Notes under the pieces: model-generated
The model's database searches: none
Told to the model about the DNA's origin: nothing
The model's input: only the letters and a program-made list of their open reading frames with translations
Translations under genes and position numbers: made by a program
NCBI GenBank assembly: GCA_964405465.1
Contig: CAYONZ010000005.1
Coordinates: 1 to 64,000, forward strand
Direction of reading: 5' to 3'
DNA: 64,000 bases
DNA from: CAYONZ01 sp964405465
GTDB taxonomy: Bacteria; Bdellovibrionota; Bdellovibrionia; Bdellovibrionales; JAMPXM01
Shown: piece after piece, positions 44,258 through 54,400 of the stretch
Layout: every line of letters starts with the position of its first letter
How positions within the stretch are numbered: position 1 is the stretch's first letter

Positions 44258-44935
44258 ATGAGTATGATCGCTGGTTTTTTTTCATCGCAGCCAGGCTTGG
44301 AGTTTTCGGAGTTGCGAACGACACTCATGCGAATTCCGCAGGTCTCGTCTCGCGTGCGACAAGCTCAAGAGCATCTAGACCGAAGTGAGTTGGTTCATAC
44401 GGACCTCTATAGTCTATTGCTTGCTGATGATCTCGAGTTCGCCAGGTCATCGCCGACAGATCGTTTGTTATTGTCCACTCTGGTGCAGGTTGGACTGTTT
44501 GATCGATTCTCGCGAAAGCAAGGACTACCTGATTTTTTAGTCGCCCGCCATGATCAGCTGGCGATGCATTTTAGCGCGGGTCATTTGGCTTATCCCGACT
44601 TGATTAAACGGGCCGTGACTCTCGATAACTCAGATCTTCTTTCAAGCTATGTGGCCTACCAGAAAGTGACTTTGCGAGAGAATGATTGGGAATATAAAAT
44701 TTTACCGCTCGCGGAAGACGCCGTGTACGATATTTTAAAAACATTAAAAGATCAGTTTCAGGCGGGATTGGTTGTGGGGTTCGGCCCTGGTTTTGAGATG
44801 GCCTTTGATATCAAGAGCTTCCGTGCCAAAGAGGAAATAGAATTTTTAGACGTGATCGCGGACGACGAAAAACTCACCTGGTTCTGGCCTGAGATTCGCG
44901 CTTTGACTGATACCGCTCCTCTTTATATGCAGTGA
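44258..44935 (+). CDS. FabD-like acyltransferase-fold protein, probably inactive
   Basis: The protein has 225 residues. The layout resembles malonyl-CoA:ACP transacylase: FFSSQPGLEFSEL in place of the FPGQGSQ start, LLLSTLVQVGLFDRFSRKQG before the nucleophile elbow, and VVGFGPGFEMAF near the end in place of EVGPG. The elbow GHSLGE is replaced by ARHDQLA, so no catalytic Ser is seen. The length is about two thirds of FabD. The alternative is a chance likeness in an uncharacterised protein. It is divergent from gspC. Confidence 0.5.
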   Translation: MSMIAGFFSSQPGLEFSELRTTLMRIPQVSSRVRQAQEHLDRSELVHTDLYSLLLADDLEFARSSPTDRLLLSTLVQVGLFDRFSRKQGLPDFLVARHDQLAMHFSAGHLAYPDLIKRAVTLDNSDLLSSYVAYQKVTLRENDWEYKILPLAEDAVYDILKTLKDQFQAGLVVGFGPGFEMAFDIKSFRAKEEIEFLDVIADDEKLTWFWPEIRALTDTAPLYMQ

Positions 44936-45074
44936 ATGTATATGCAGTCATTTTGCCAGTGATAGTTGTGGGACCAATGAATGTGAGCCATTTGGATTTT
45001 CTATCCGAACCCTTCAAATTTAAATTCCAAAGTGCGAGCTGATGTCGAGGTCATTGCAGACTTTGTTGGTGTGA

Positions 45075-45677
45075 TTATTTGTTCGGTTGCCAGAGTGTTT
45101 CTGGTTTGTGGCTGCGAAAGTTCAACTCGCGCGAGAGCACAAATAAATAATCGCTGAGGCGATTTAAGTATTGAACTAGAAAAGGAGCCAGAGGTGCGCC
45201 ACTATCTTGCAGGCGAACCGTTTCTCGTTCGGCGCGGCGACAAATCGTTCTTGCGAGATGCGTAGTCGCGGCACTTCGGGTTCCTCCTGGCAAAATAAAA
45301 TTTCTAAGCTCAGGTAAATGAGCCGTCATTTCATCTATCCACTTTTCAAGCTCGGCAATTTCAATTTCACCAACCGATGGAAGTTTCTTCCAGATATCGG
45401 ATTGGTCGCAGGCCAGCAGGCTGCCTAGATCAAAAAGCGAGTTTTGGATTCTGGCCATTTGTTTGTCTAGATCGAGATGGATTGAACTTCCAATCTGTTT
45501 GGATTCAGCGGAATCTGCTGGCGCGGTCAATTCTGCTCGTAGCATGCCAAGCAGGGCATTGAGTTCATCAACGGTTCCGTATGTTTCAAGTCGCATTTCA
45601 CCTTTTGAAACGCGATGCCCTCCGACTAAAGCTGTTTGTCCTTTATCGCCTGTCTTGGTGTATACTTTTATGGACAT
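45075..45677 (-). CDS. cob(I)alamin adenosyltransferase, PduO type
   Basis: The protein has 200 residues. KVYTKTGDKGQTALVGG is the N-terminal ATP motif, followed by KGEMRLETYGTVDELNALLG. The helix-bundle active site has FILPGGTRSAATTHLART and CRRAERETV with the conserved Arg. It transfers adenosyl from ATP to cobalamin. AGGGGA lies six bases before the ATG. No B12-dependent mutase is in this window. It converges with the FabD-like gene. Confidence 0.92.
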   Translation of the reverse strand: MSIKVYTKTGDKGQTALVGGHRVSKGEMRLETYGTVDELNALLGMLRAELTAPADSAESKQIGSSIHLDLDKQMARIQNSLFDLGSLLACDQSDIWKKLPSVGEIEIAELEKWIDEMTAHLPELRNFILPGGTRSAATTHLARTICRRAERETVRLQDSGAPLAPFLVQYLNRLSDYLFVLSRELNFRSHKPETLWQPNK

Positions 45678-45747
45678 CGAATCTCCCCTTGCTGCAGATT
45701 TTCAAATCCTGATTTCAATTGTTCTCGAGGTCAAGCGATCAGCCACT

Positions 45748-45829
45748 GGAAGCACCCGCATCGACCCCCATTGAGTCGGGTGCCGCCGGAGCACCCGCAT
45801 TGAGTCGGGTGGCGGAGCACCCGCATTGA
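45748..45829. repeat. tandem palindromic GC-rich repeats
   Basis: The unit GGAGCACCCGCATTGA occurs three times (near 45748, 45788 and 45814; the first copy has A inserted and is variant). Between units the arms GCACCCG and CGGGTGC are perfect inverted copies, so the second half of each unit is a hairpin. The first unit holds an extra 14-base insertion in its loop. The base composition is much more GC-rich than the surroundings. Confidence 0.75.
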
Positions 45830-45882
45830 ACAGTGACGAGCTGATCACTTCAATATTCAATTTAGATGTGACGGAGGTAACC

Positions 45883-46689
45883 ATGATTCCTTTTTTTGCA
45901 ACAATTCCCCATTCAGGAGAACGAGTTCCTAGTGAAGCGACATGGCTTCAAGGTTTGAGTGAGCCAGTTTTGATGCGAGATGTAGATCGATTTGTTGATC
46001 GTCTTTACGAACCTTCTCTGCTTCATTTGCAGATTCCATTTATTAAAACACAGTGGCATCGTTATGTGATCGACCTTAATCGGTGGACCGACGATGTGGA
46101 CTGCGATTCGGTCAAAGATCATCCCAATCCTTCCGGAAAATTTTCGCGAGGATTGCATTGGATATTAACGACAGAGGGTGAACGACTGATGGCTCAACCG
46201 ATGTCTCAAGAGATGCATCAAAAATTTATAGACCTCATTTTTAAGCCATTTCATGGTGATGTAAAAAAGCAATTTGCGGTTTTTAAAGAACAGGGTGCGA
46301 AACAAGTTTATCATGTTGACCTTCACAGCATGCCTTCGAAGGGAACAACGCAGCATCGTGATCCTGGACAAACTCGCGCTTCGATCGTGATCAGCGATTG
46401 CGAGCAAAAAAGTTGTTCGACACAGTTTCGTGATCTGGTGATTGATGCTTACCGAGCCGAAGGATTTGATGTGGCTTATAATTGGCCTTATATGGGCGGT
46501 CGTGTAACTGAAACTTATGGTCATCCTGAACTCGGCCAACACTCAATTCAAATAGAGCTCAATCGAGCTCTTTATATGGATGAGTCGACAAAACGAGAGA
46601 AAGCAGAGTTGTGGCCCCATCTGCAGAAGAAATTAGGGGGAGCTTTAGCAACAGTACAAAGAGGTGTTCAAAAACTCAGCGATTCATAG
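45883..46689 (+). CDS. N-formylglutamate amidohydrolase family protein
   Basis: The protein has 268 residues from ATG 45883, placed by GGAGG four to five bases upstream; the upstream in-frame 45826 lies in the repeat. PHSGERVP near the N-terminus, DLNRWTDD, DLHSMPSKG, and GGRVTETYGHPELG are the metal-site regions of the FGase family. Members release formate or ammonia from N-formyl amino acids or act on related amides. The substrate is not certain, as no hut operon is near. Downstream lies a 284-base spacer before resB. Confidence 0.82.
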   Translation: MIPFFATIPHSGERVPSEATWLQGLSEPVLMRDVDRFVDRLYEPSLLHLQIPFIKTQWHRYVIDLNRWTDDVDCDSVKDHPNPSGKFSRGLHWILTTEGERLMAQPMSQEMHQKFIDLIFKPFHGDVKKQFAVFKEQGAKQVYHVDLHSMPSKGTTQHRDPGQTRASIVISDCEQKSCSTQFRDLVIDAYRAEGFDVAYNWPYMGGRVTETYGHPELGQHSIQIELNRALYMDESTKREKAELWPHLQKKLGGALATVQRGVQKLSDS

Positions 46690-46973
46690 GGTGTGTCGAC
46701 TGATTTTTTGCGACCAGCAGTCATTGGTCTGAATTGTCAGCCAGAGAATGAGTGGTCCATTTTACGCCAGAAAACCAACGCAGACAAAGTCGGAAGGAGG
46801 CATTGATTTTTTTTAGGTTTGCTCTTTGGTTTGTTGAGATTTAGGATCGGCCAGCAATTTTTAGACGTGAGGTGTACCAGATCGAAATATCGGTTGGTCT
46901 GGTTTGGCCAAAACGACCGACAGGATTTGCAAAGAGTTGAAAAAAATTTGATCTGATCTTCAAAGAGGTGGCG

Positions 46974-48386
46974 ATGGCCCAGCAGAAAACAAATTGGCAG
47001 AAATTTTTAAAATTTACCGCGTCCTTGAAGCTTGCGGTATTTGTGATCATAGCGATTGCTGTGATCGCGGCAGTCGGCACGGTGGTCGAGGCGAAATTCG
47101 ATGCCACTACCGCACAGAAATTAGTTTATCACTCATGGTACAATTACGGTGTGTTGGGCCTATTGGTGGTGAATCTCGTCGGAGTTATGGTTGATCGCTG
47201 GCCGTGGAAAGCAAAGCACACGAGCTTTGTACTTGCGCATATCGGTATCATTATTTTGTTGGTCGGCGCTTGGATTACGAAATACATGGGCATTGATGGA
47301 ACGATCGTGTTCTCAATTGGGCAAACCAACAGAATGGTTTCAGTTGGCGAGACAGATTTAGCCTTATACACCTCACTCGATGGGCAAAAGTACACGGCGA
47401 TCCACAATGAACAAGTTGATTTCTTTTTGAATTCTCCCTCCCCAACACATATTCGGTCACTGCCTGTTCCTGAAGGTGATATTCAGATCATCGATTATTA
47501 TCGGTACGCCATGCGGTCAGAAAGAGTGGAGCCCTCGGCGCGTGACGGGGATGGACCGGCCGTGAGATTTCACTTGGCGAACGACAAAGTGAGCTTAGTG
47601 GAGTGGATGCGAATGAACGCGGGCGAGCAGCAGGTCGTGAAAAACCTTGGACCTGCTCAAGTCTATTTCTCCACCAAAGAGATCGATCACCTCACTGGCA
47701 ATGCCATTGTTTTAATTCCGGCGGGAGTGGACCGCTTGAAATATCGAATCCATCGAGCCAAGCAACCGCAAAAAGTGGACAAAGGTTTCGCGAAGCCAGG
47801 GGATGTCATTGAGACAGGATGGATGGGAATCAATCTGCGCATTGTGAATTTTTACCCGCACGCGAAAGAGGTCATTCGCTTCAGTAGAGTAGAAAAGCCA
47901 AGTCCTCTCACCACAGAAGCGATGCTTGTTCGTTTCATGGGGGAAGAGCAGTGGATGGGATTGAACTCCATTCTGAAATTCTTTTCAAAGAGTGCTGTCT
48001 ATGTTTTGTCATGGGGGAATCGGCGCATTGATCTAGGGTTTGATATGAAGCTAGAAAATTTTCTAGTGGGTCGATATCAGGGCACAATGCGTGCGGCTTC
48101 ATATCAGAGTGTTGTGACCGTCGATAAGGAAAAGCTTCCATATACAATTGCAATGAATGAACCACTGAAGCGTAATGGCTATACATTTTATCAAGCAAGT
48201 TTTCAGCAAGATGAAAGTGGTAATCCTGTTGCTTCAGTGCTTTCGGTGAACCGTGATCCTGGGCGCGCAATCAAATATTTGGGATGTATCCTAGTGATCA
48301 TGGGTTCTATTCATTTGTTTTATTTTCGTAACCGTTTTCGCCACCACACCTCTGAGAAATCAGAGCAAGGAGAGAAAAATGCATAA
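46974..48386 (+). CDS. resB: cytochrome c biogenesis protein ResB (Ccs1)
   Basis: The protein has 470 residues from ATG 46974, with AGAGG five bases before. Membrane helices lie near 17-35, 60-80, 90-110 and again at 438-458, framing a large periplasmic domain, the ResB layout. WQKFLKFTASLKLAVFVIIA opens the protein, and YTFYQASFQQDESG and SVNRDPGRAIKYLG near the end are characteristic. With CcsA it delivers and attaches haem to CXXCH motifs of periplasmic cytochromes c. It overlaps ccsA by eight bases. Confidence 0.92.
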   Translation: MAQQKTNWQKFLKFTASLKLAVFVIIAIAVIAAVGTVVEAKFDATTAQKLVYHSWYNYGVLGLLVVNLVGVMVDRWPWKAKHTSFVLAHIGIIILLVGAWITKYMGIDGTIVFSIGQTNRMVSVGETDLALYTSLDGQKYTAIHNEQVDFFLNSPSPTHIRSLPVPEGDIQIIDYYRYAMRSERVEPSARDGDGPAVRFHLANDKVSLVEWMRMNAGEQQVVKNLGPAQVYFSTKEIDHLTGNAIVLIPAGVDRLKYRIHRAKQPQKVDKGFAKPGDVIETGWMGINLRIVNFYPHAKEVIRFSRVEKPSPLTTEAMLVRFMGEEQWMGLNSILKFFSKSAVYVLSWGNRRIDLGFDMKLENFLVGRYQGTMRAASYQSVVTVDKEKLPYTIAMNEPLKRNGYTFYQASFQQDESGNPVASVLSVNRDPGRAIKYLGCILVIMGSIHLFYFRNRFRHHTSEKSEQGEKNA

Positions 48387-50055
48387 GCTTCTGGTATTCG
48401 TGATACTTATTTTTTTGACAGGTTTTTCAAATATAACGTTTGGGTCAAGTGCTGCTGATGCCTTGAAGTACCTTCCCGTTCAGGATGGTGGGCGGGTAAA
48501 GCCCTACGACACATTCGCTCGAGAGAGCTTGCAGTTGGTTTATGGGCAACAAGTGTATCAAAAACGACCGGCGCTCGAGGTAGTCACGACCTGGTTTTTG
48601 ATTCCACAATTTTGGGAAACCAAGCCAATTGTTGAGATCAACTATAAAAAATTAAAAGCAAAATTACAGCTAGCACAGCCTGACGAAAAATATTTTTCTC
48701 CACAGGAGTTGTTTGCTTCGATGGCTTTAATGACTGAGTTAAAGCTACTGGATGAAAAACGCCAGGCCAAAGAAAAACTGGATCCTTATTGGCAAGCTGT
48801 GCAGCGGCTTGAAAATCAGCTCGGCCTTTTTCAGATGATCAAAAGCGGCAAGGCCATTCGCATTTTGCCGCCAAAGACTGGAGACACTTGGCTAGATATT
48901 TCTCAGTTTGAAGGCGTGCCTCAGCAAAAATTTGCCGCAGTGATTCGGTCCTTCATTCATGCCCTTCCGAATTTGAAGCAAGATTCAGGTTTATCTGAAA
49001 CCGCGCTCGAGCCAGAAGCTTCGTTGATCTCACTTGATCAGGCTGTTAACGACTATATGACGATGGCTCGCGCCGAGAACCCAAGTGCATATGGTGAGGA
49101 TTTGCGTTTGAAGCTGGAGGTTCACAACAATGAGTTTCATCCATTTATGTGGACTTGGATTTTGTATCTTTTGACCGCGGTGTTGCTGGCAATGGCGTGG
49201 CAGTCAGACAGTTCCAAAATGTACACAGCCGGTTGGGTCACTGCTGTTTTTGCATTTCTATTGCACAGCTACGGATTTGGATTGCGCATGTATTTGACTG
49301 GTCGTCCACCAGTGTCGAACATGTATGAATCGGTGGTATGGGTTTCGTGGGGAACTCTCCTTTTTGCCATGATTTTTGAAGCGATGAAGAAAAAGAAGTT
49401 TGTGCTGATGGCAGGTTCTGTTGTTGGCACAATTTGCTTGGTGATTGCCAATTCGGCACCCGCAATATTGGACAGCAGTCTGCAACCTCTTGAGCCAGTT
49501 CTGCGCTCAACGCTTTGGCTTACGATTCATGTTCTGGTGATTACAATCAGTTACTCGGCTTTTTTTCTGGCTGCGGCGCTTGGGAATATTGCCTTGTGGG
49601 GGATCATTCGAGGCGAGAGTGAGCGTGGCGAGAAGTTTCGCGAAATATCGCTCGCCATGTATCGTGCTGTTCAAATTGGCGTTGTTTTGCTAGCCGTTGG
49701 AATCATCATGGGGGGAGTTTGGGCCGACTATTCTTGGGGAAGATTTTGGGGTTGGGATCCAAAAGAGACTTGGGCATTCATCGCATTCATGGGTTATATC
49801 GGAGTTTTGCACGGTCGAATTTCGGGAATGTTGCGGGCATTTGGTTTTGTTGCAGCAGTCGTCATTTCTTTCGCATTGGTGATCATGGCTTGGTATGGAG
49901 TGAATTACGTTTTAGGTGCTGGTTTACATTCCTACGGTTTTGGAGCCGGCGGGGTCGAGTATGTTGCGGCTGTCGTTGGTGCCCAGATTTTGTTCGTGGC
50001 CTTTGTTGGGTATAGGCTAAAACATCCGAGGCAAATGAAAACAGCGCAGAGCTAG
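48379..50055 (+). CDS. ccsA: cytochrome c synthase subunit CcsA (ResC) with N-terminal extension
   Basis: The protein has 558 residues, longer than the usual 320-390. Residues 1-22 are a signal-like helix. About 23-250 form a soluble, probably periplasmic, domain with KYLPVQDGGRVKPYDTFARE, and membrane helices follow from about 255. The haem-handling WWD segment (WGRFWGWDPKETWAF) lies near residue 452, and the flanking His are in LLHSYGFG and GLHSYGFG. It transports and ligates haem. The partner ResB is upstream, and the actABCDEF cytochromes downstream are probable clients. Confidence 0.92.
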   Translation: MHKLLVFVILIFLTGFSNITFGSSAADALKYLPVQDGGRVKPYDTFARESLQLVYGQQVYQKRPALEVVTTWFLIPQFWETKPIVEINYKKLKAKLQLAQPDEKYFSPQELFASMALMTELKLLDEKRQAKEKLDPYWQAVQRLENQLGLFQMIKSGKAIRILPPKTGDTWLDISQFEGVPQQKFAAVIRSFIHALPNLKQDSGLSETALEPEASLISLDQAVNDYMTMARAENPSAYGEDLRLKLEVHNNEFHPFMWTWILYLLTAVLLAMAWQSDSSKMYTAGWVTAVFAFLLHSYGFGLRMYLTGRPPVSNMYESVVWVSWGTLLFAMIFEAMKKKKFVLMAGSVVGTICLVIANSAPAILDSSLQPLEPVLRSTLWLTIHVLVITISYSAFFLAAALGNIALWGIIRGESERGEKFREISLAMYRAVQIGVVLLAVGIIMGGVWADYSWGRFWGWDPKETWAFIAFMGYIGVLHGRISGMLRAFGFVAAVVISFALVIMAWYGVNYVLGAGLHSYGFGAGGVEYVAAVVGAQILFVAFVGYRLKHPRQMKTAQS

Positions 50056-50109
50056 TTGGTTCTGCAATTTTTTACTTGTGATTTTTTTGTATGAGCCAGC
50101 TTGTTTGTA

Positions 50110-50127
50110 ACGTGGCCTTGGCCACGT
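50110..50127. repeat. perfect palindrome after ccsA
   Basis: ACGTGGCC-TT-GGCCACGT is an 8-bp perfect inverted repeat with a two-base centre, 54 bases after the ccsA stop. There is no T-run after it. It fits a dimeric-regulator operator as well as an RNA hairpin. Confidence 0.55.
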
Positions 50128-50165
50128 ATACTTCTAAATGCTCCAGTTTTAGGAGAATGTTTAAA

Positions 50166-50315
50166 GTGTGGTACCAAATGGTGGACTCATTACAAAAAAA
50201 TCTTAGTACGCCGAAGCAAAAAAAAGTGATTTGTGCAGGAGTCGCAGTCGAAATAGCGGCAATACTTCTTCTTCGCACGCCTTTAATTTCTGTTTCTTCT
50301 TCTCGCGAAGTCTGA
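50166..50315 (+). CDS. possible small single-span membrane protein
   Basis: The 49-codon frame starts at GTG 50166, after AGGAG ten bases upstream; in-frame ATGs at 50157 and 50178 are alternatives. The middle (VICAGVAVEIAAILLL) could span the membrane once, with a basic N-side KQKK giving inside-positive orientation. No similarity is recognised. The gene call rests on the Shine-Dalgarno and hydrophobicity only. Confidence 0.25.
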   Translation: MWYQMVDSLQKNLSTPKQKKVICAGVAVEIAAILLLRTPLISVSSSREV

Positions 50316-50880
50316 GCATATGACGACGCATGCAAGCTGGGTTGCGCAACTTTGCATTATTCGAGTGGCGAGAGCGAATAACTAAAATATATTTAATCGA
50401 TCACCATTTTTGAGTGCTGTTTTTTTGTTTAAATTGAATTGTTTTTTTGATTCCGGACAATTCTTGCCATTGAACGGACTCTCAAAAAGAACTTGTGCGC
50501 GTTATTTTGGCCGAGCAGATTGTTTGCTAAATGTTTAGGCAGGCGCGATGAAATCCCCGATTTCTCGCTCGGTACTTGAGAGAAGTTTTCGTTTACCGTC
50601 ACTGTGGGAGCCCTCTGCTCTACTGAGCAAAAATAAAAAATCAATTGGTTTTCAAAAATTATTTGAAAAAGAAGTAAAATTGGCTAACAAATAAAATAAC
50701 TTGCGAAAAAATATGTTTTGAAAAATTCGGACAGCTCGTGCGAAGAGGCGGAAGTCTGAGTTGATCAGATCATGGCGCAACGTTGAACTTAGTGTGTGTT
50801 GAACATTGAAGTAGGCAGCGGTGTTGTTCAAATGTGATTTAAGATCGCATCATGGAACGGTCACCAGTGGAGGAGTACGA

Positions 50881-51423
50881 ATGGAAGGTTTTGTTCGTGC
50901 AGCACAGAGGATAGCTTTTTTTGTGTTGCTTTCAGTTTCACTAAATCTCATCACCGGCTGTGAATGGGGTAATATCGGATACAATCAGGGATATGCTCCT
51001 GATCAGCCGATCCCGTTCTCGCATGAGCTACATGCGGGTCAGTATAAGGTGGCATGTCTATATTGCCATTCTTCAGCAGAGCGAGCGAATCATTCTGCAG
51101 TACCAAGCGGCAACATTTGTATGAACTGTCACATGACTGTTGCGACAGATAAACCAAATATTCAAAAACTCACAGAGTATGTGAATAACAATCAGCCTGT
51201 TCCTTGGGTGAAGGTGCACATGCTTCCTGATTTTGTAAAATTCAATCATAAGGTGCACGTTAAAAAGTGGGGAGCTCCAGAGGCTTGTCACAAGTGTCAC
51301 GGTCCGGTTGAAACAATGGCAAAAATCGGTCAGTTCTCGAATTTGTCGATGGGTTGGTGTGTGAACTGTCATAGGCAACCTGAGAATAAAGCACCAACAA
51401 ACTGTTCAACCTGTCACTACTAA
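50881..51423 (+). CDS. actA: alternative complex III pentahaem cytochrome ActA
   Basis: The protein has 180 residues from ATG 50881, with GGAGGAG five bases before. The N-terminal helix ends in LITGC, a probable lipobox-type Cys, so it may be a lipoprotein. Five CXXCH haem sites are seen: CLYCH, CMNCH, CHKCH, CVNCH and CSTCH. This number is that of ActA. It passes electrons from the membrane quinol site to a soluble acceptor. It starts a six-gene act run with short gaps. Confidence 0.93.
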   Translation: MEGFVRAAQRIAFFVLLSVSLNLITGCEWGNIGYNQGYAPDQPIPFSHELHAGQYKVACLYCHSSAERANHSAVPSGNICMNCHMTVATDKPNIQKLTEYVNNNQPVPWVKVHMLPDFVKFNHKVHVKKWGAPEACHKCHGPVETMAKIGQFSNLSMGWCVNCHRQPENKAPTNCSTCHY

Positions 51424-51443
51424 GGTTTGGGAGCGATTAGATT

Positions 51444-54400
51444 ATGGAAAAAAATCTTGATACAAATCAAAAACCAGAATTTTGGTTGGGTCTTGAGCAG
51501 TATTATGCTGATCCAGCTTTTGCAAAAATGGCGGAGAGTGAGTTTCTCTCGTCTCCACTAAAAGAAGAAGATGGAAAAGATGGATTTGCACGGCGTGAAT
51601 TTTTAAAATTGATGGGCGCAAGCTTGGCAATGGCGACGACGGCATGTGTGCGTCGCCCGGTGCAAACTATTCTTCCTTACGTTCAGGCTCCCAAAGAGAT
51701 CACCCCTGGTGAGGCCGCTTTTTACGCTTCGACTTGGTATGATGGCCAAGAGGGATGTGGATTGTTGGTTAAGACGATGGAGGGGCGACCGTTGAAGGTG
51801 GAAGGTAACCCGCTTCATCCTATGAACACTGGAAAACTTCCTGCGCGCGCGCATGCCGAAGTTTTGCACCTTTACGATCCAGATCGGTTGCGCGGACCAA
51901 AGCGCAATATGCTCAATAAAAACCGTACCAACTTTGAGTCGGTTGACCTTAAGTGGGAAGATGCAGACACACAAATTCTTGCTGCTCTTAAAAAAGGTGG
52001 CGTGGCAGTTTTGACATCAACTTTGCCATCACCATCGACCCAGTCTGTTCTCGCGGACTTCACGAAGTCTTTTGATGGCAAGCACTATGTTTTTGATTCG
52101 CTTTCGAGCGAAGCTGTACGCGAAGCTCAGGCAAAATCATATGGCAAAGGTGTTTTGCCAAGATACCGTCTTGATGAAGCCAAACTTGTTGTAACTGTCG
52201 ATGCCGATATTCTTGGGACATACATCTCTCCAACAGAATTCACCCGACAATTTTCAGCTAAGCGAAAGCCTGGAAAGGACATGCTTCGTCTCGTGAGCTT
52301 TGAATCAAGTCTCACGTTGACCGGTATGAATTCTGATGACCGCATGCGAATTAAACCATCGCAGCAGTTCGATGTGATTCTAGGTTTGATTGCCCAGGTG
52401 GCAAAACTAAGTGGTGGGCAAGCTTCGGTACCGGCATCATTGCAGGCCTTTGTCGCAAAATATGCTGATGTGGCAAATAAGTTGGGTGTGGACAGCAAGT
52501 TGTTTAGCAAAGTTGCCAAAGAGCTGTGGGAAAATCGAGGCAAGAGTTTGGTGATTTCAGGGGGACTTGCTGCGCAGACCGAAATGGCTGTGCAAACTCA
52601 AGTTGCAGTGAATCTCTTGAACTCTATTCTGCAAAATGACGGAAAGACTGTTGATTACGATAATTCATTCGAAACCTACGCTGGGTCATTTGCATCATTA
52701 GAAAAACTTGTCGGCGAAATGAACGCGGGCAAGGTGAAGACCTTGATCATTCACAATGTAAATCCAGGCTATGTTTTGCCAAAGGAAATGAAGTTTTCTG
52801 AAGCGACAGCGAAAGTGGAAACGGTCATCTATGTAGGTAACTATATTGATGAGTCCGGCCGTCTCGCGCACTACGTGCTTCCTCCAGGTGGAGCGATGGA
52901 AGAGTGGGGCGACTACGAACTTCAAAAAGGTCTCTATAGCATCCAGCAACCGACTCTTCGCCCGTTGTTTGATACTCGTTCTTTCAATGAAACTCTATAT
53001 GCTTGGTCCACCAAGGCCACCGCAGTACCTGCCAAAGTTAAGTCTGCGGCAAATTGGTACGAATATGTTCGTGGAACCTGGAAGTCTGAGGTCTTTCCAA
53101 AAGCCCCAGCAAACGCCAAAGGTTCTTCGTTTGAAGACTTTTGGAACCATGTGCTTCAAACAGGTGCCGTCGCAACATTGAATCGTGAGAAGACTTCGCC
53201 GTCGCGCAGTTTTAATGCAGCATCATTGATGCTAAAGGCGGCCAAAGAAATTTCTGGTCTCGAATTGGTTCTTTATCCAAGTGTGGCACTAGGTGACGGC
53301 CGATATGCCAATGTCCCTTGGCTACAAGAGCTTCCAGATCCTGTGAGCAAGATTGTTTGGGATAACTATTTGGCTGTTTCTCCTGAGATGGCTCAAAAAG
53401 AAGGTCTTCAAGACGGAACAATCGTAGAACTCACTGTTGGATCCAAGACTGTTAAGATTCCAGTTTTCCGTCAGCCAGGAATGCATGACTCGGTGGTGGC
53501 TTTGGCCGTTGGGTACGGTCGTGATGGAGCTGGCAAGGTCGCCAAAGATATCGGTGTCAATGCATTTGCCCTGGCTTCGGTAGGAGCTGGCCAACTTGTT
53601 ACCGCGGGTCTACCTGTTTCTCTTAAGAAAACTTCTGAGAGATATGAACTTGCATGCACTCACTTGCATCACTCAATGGAAGGTCGTCAGTTGGTTGTTG
53701 AAACCACCAACGATGCTTATGCAAAAAATCCGGCATCAGGAATTCATAAGCATGAGATCTTTTCGATTTGGTCTGAGCATAAATACACAAATCGCAAATG
53801 GGCGATGTCGATTGACCTGAATACCTGCACAGGTTGTTCAGCGTGCGTGATTGCTTGCCAAAGTGAAAACAATGTTCCAGTCGTCGGCAAAAAATATGTG
53901 ATGCAGGGTAGGGAGATGCATTGGATTCGCATCGACCGATATTACAAAGGAACACCAGATAATCCAGAGGCCGTGTTTCAGCCGTTGACATGTCAGCAGT
54001 GTGAAAATGCGCCTTGTGAGACCGTTTGTCCTGTGGCAGCGACAGTCCATAGCGATGAGGGCTTGAACGATATGGTCTACAACCGTTGTGTGGGCACACG
54101 TTATTGCTCAAACAACTGTCCATATAAAGTTCGACGTTTCAATTGGTTCAATTATTCTAAAATTCAAGCGCCTTTGCATATGGCATTGAATCCGGATGTT
54201 AGCACTCGCTCACGCGGCGTGATGGAAAAGTGTACATTCTGTGTTCAGCGTATTCGCAAAGAAACTGGAATTGCAAAAGTCACTGGTGAGAAGTTGAAAG
54301 ACGGCGTGATCAAAACGGCCTGTGAAGAGACTTGTCCGGCAGATGCTATCGTTTTTGGTGATTTGAACGATCCTGAAAGTCGTGTGGCTAAGATTTTTGC

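Larger units (their letters stand above)
50056..50820. other. 765-base spacer before the act operon
   Basis: This is the longest gene-poor stretch in the window. It holds an 18-base palindrome at 50110-50127, a possible short membrane protein at 50166-50315, and an AT-rich end (50640-50720) with repeated AAAT runs. I see no RNA gene fold I can name. The promoter of actA probably lies in the last 200 bases but I cannot assign boxes with confidence. Confidence 0.5.

Noticed and set aside
45748..45829. CRISPR array
   Set aside because: Units are too short, palindromic and adjacent, with no unique spacers or cas genes.
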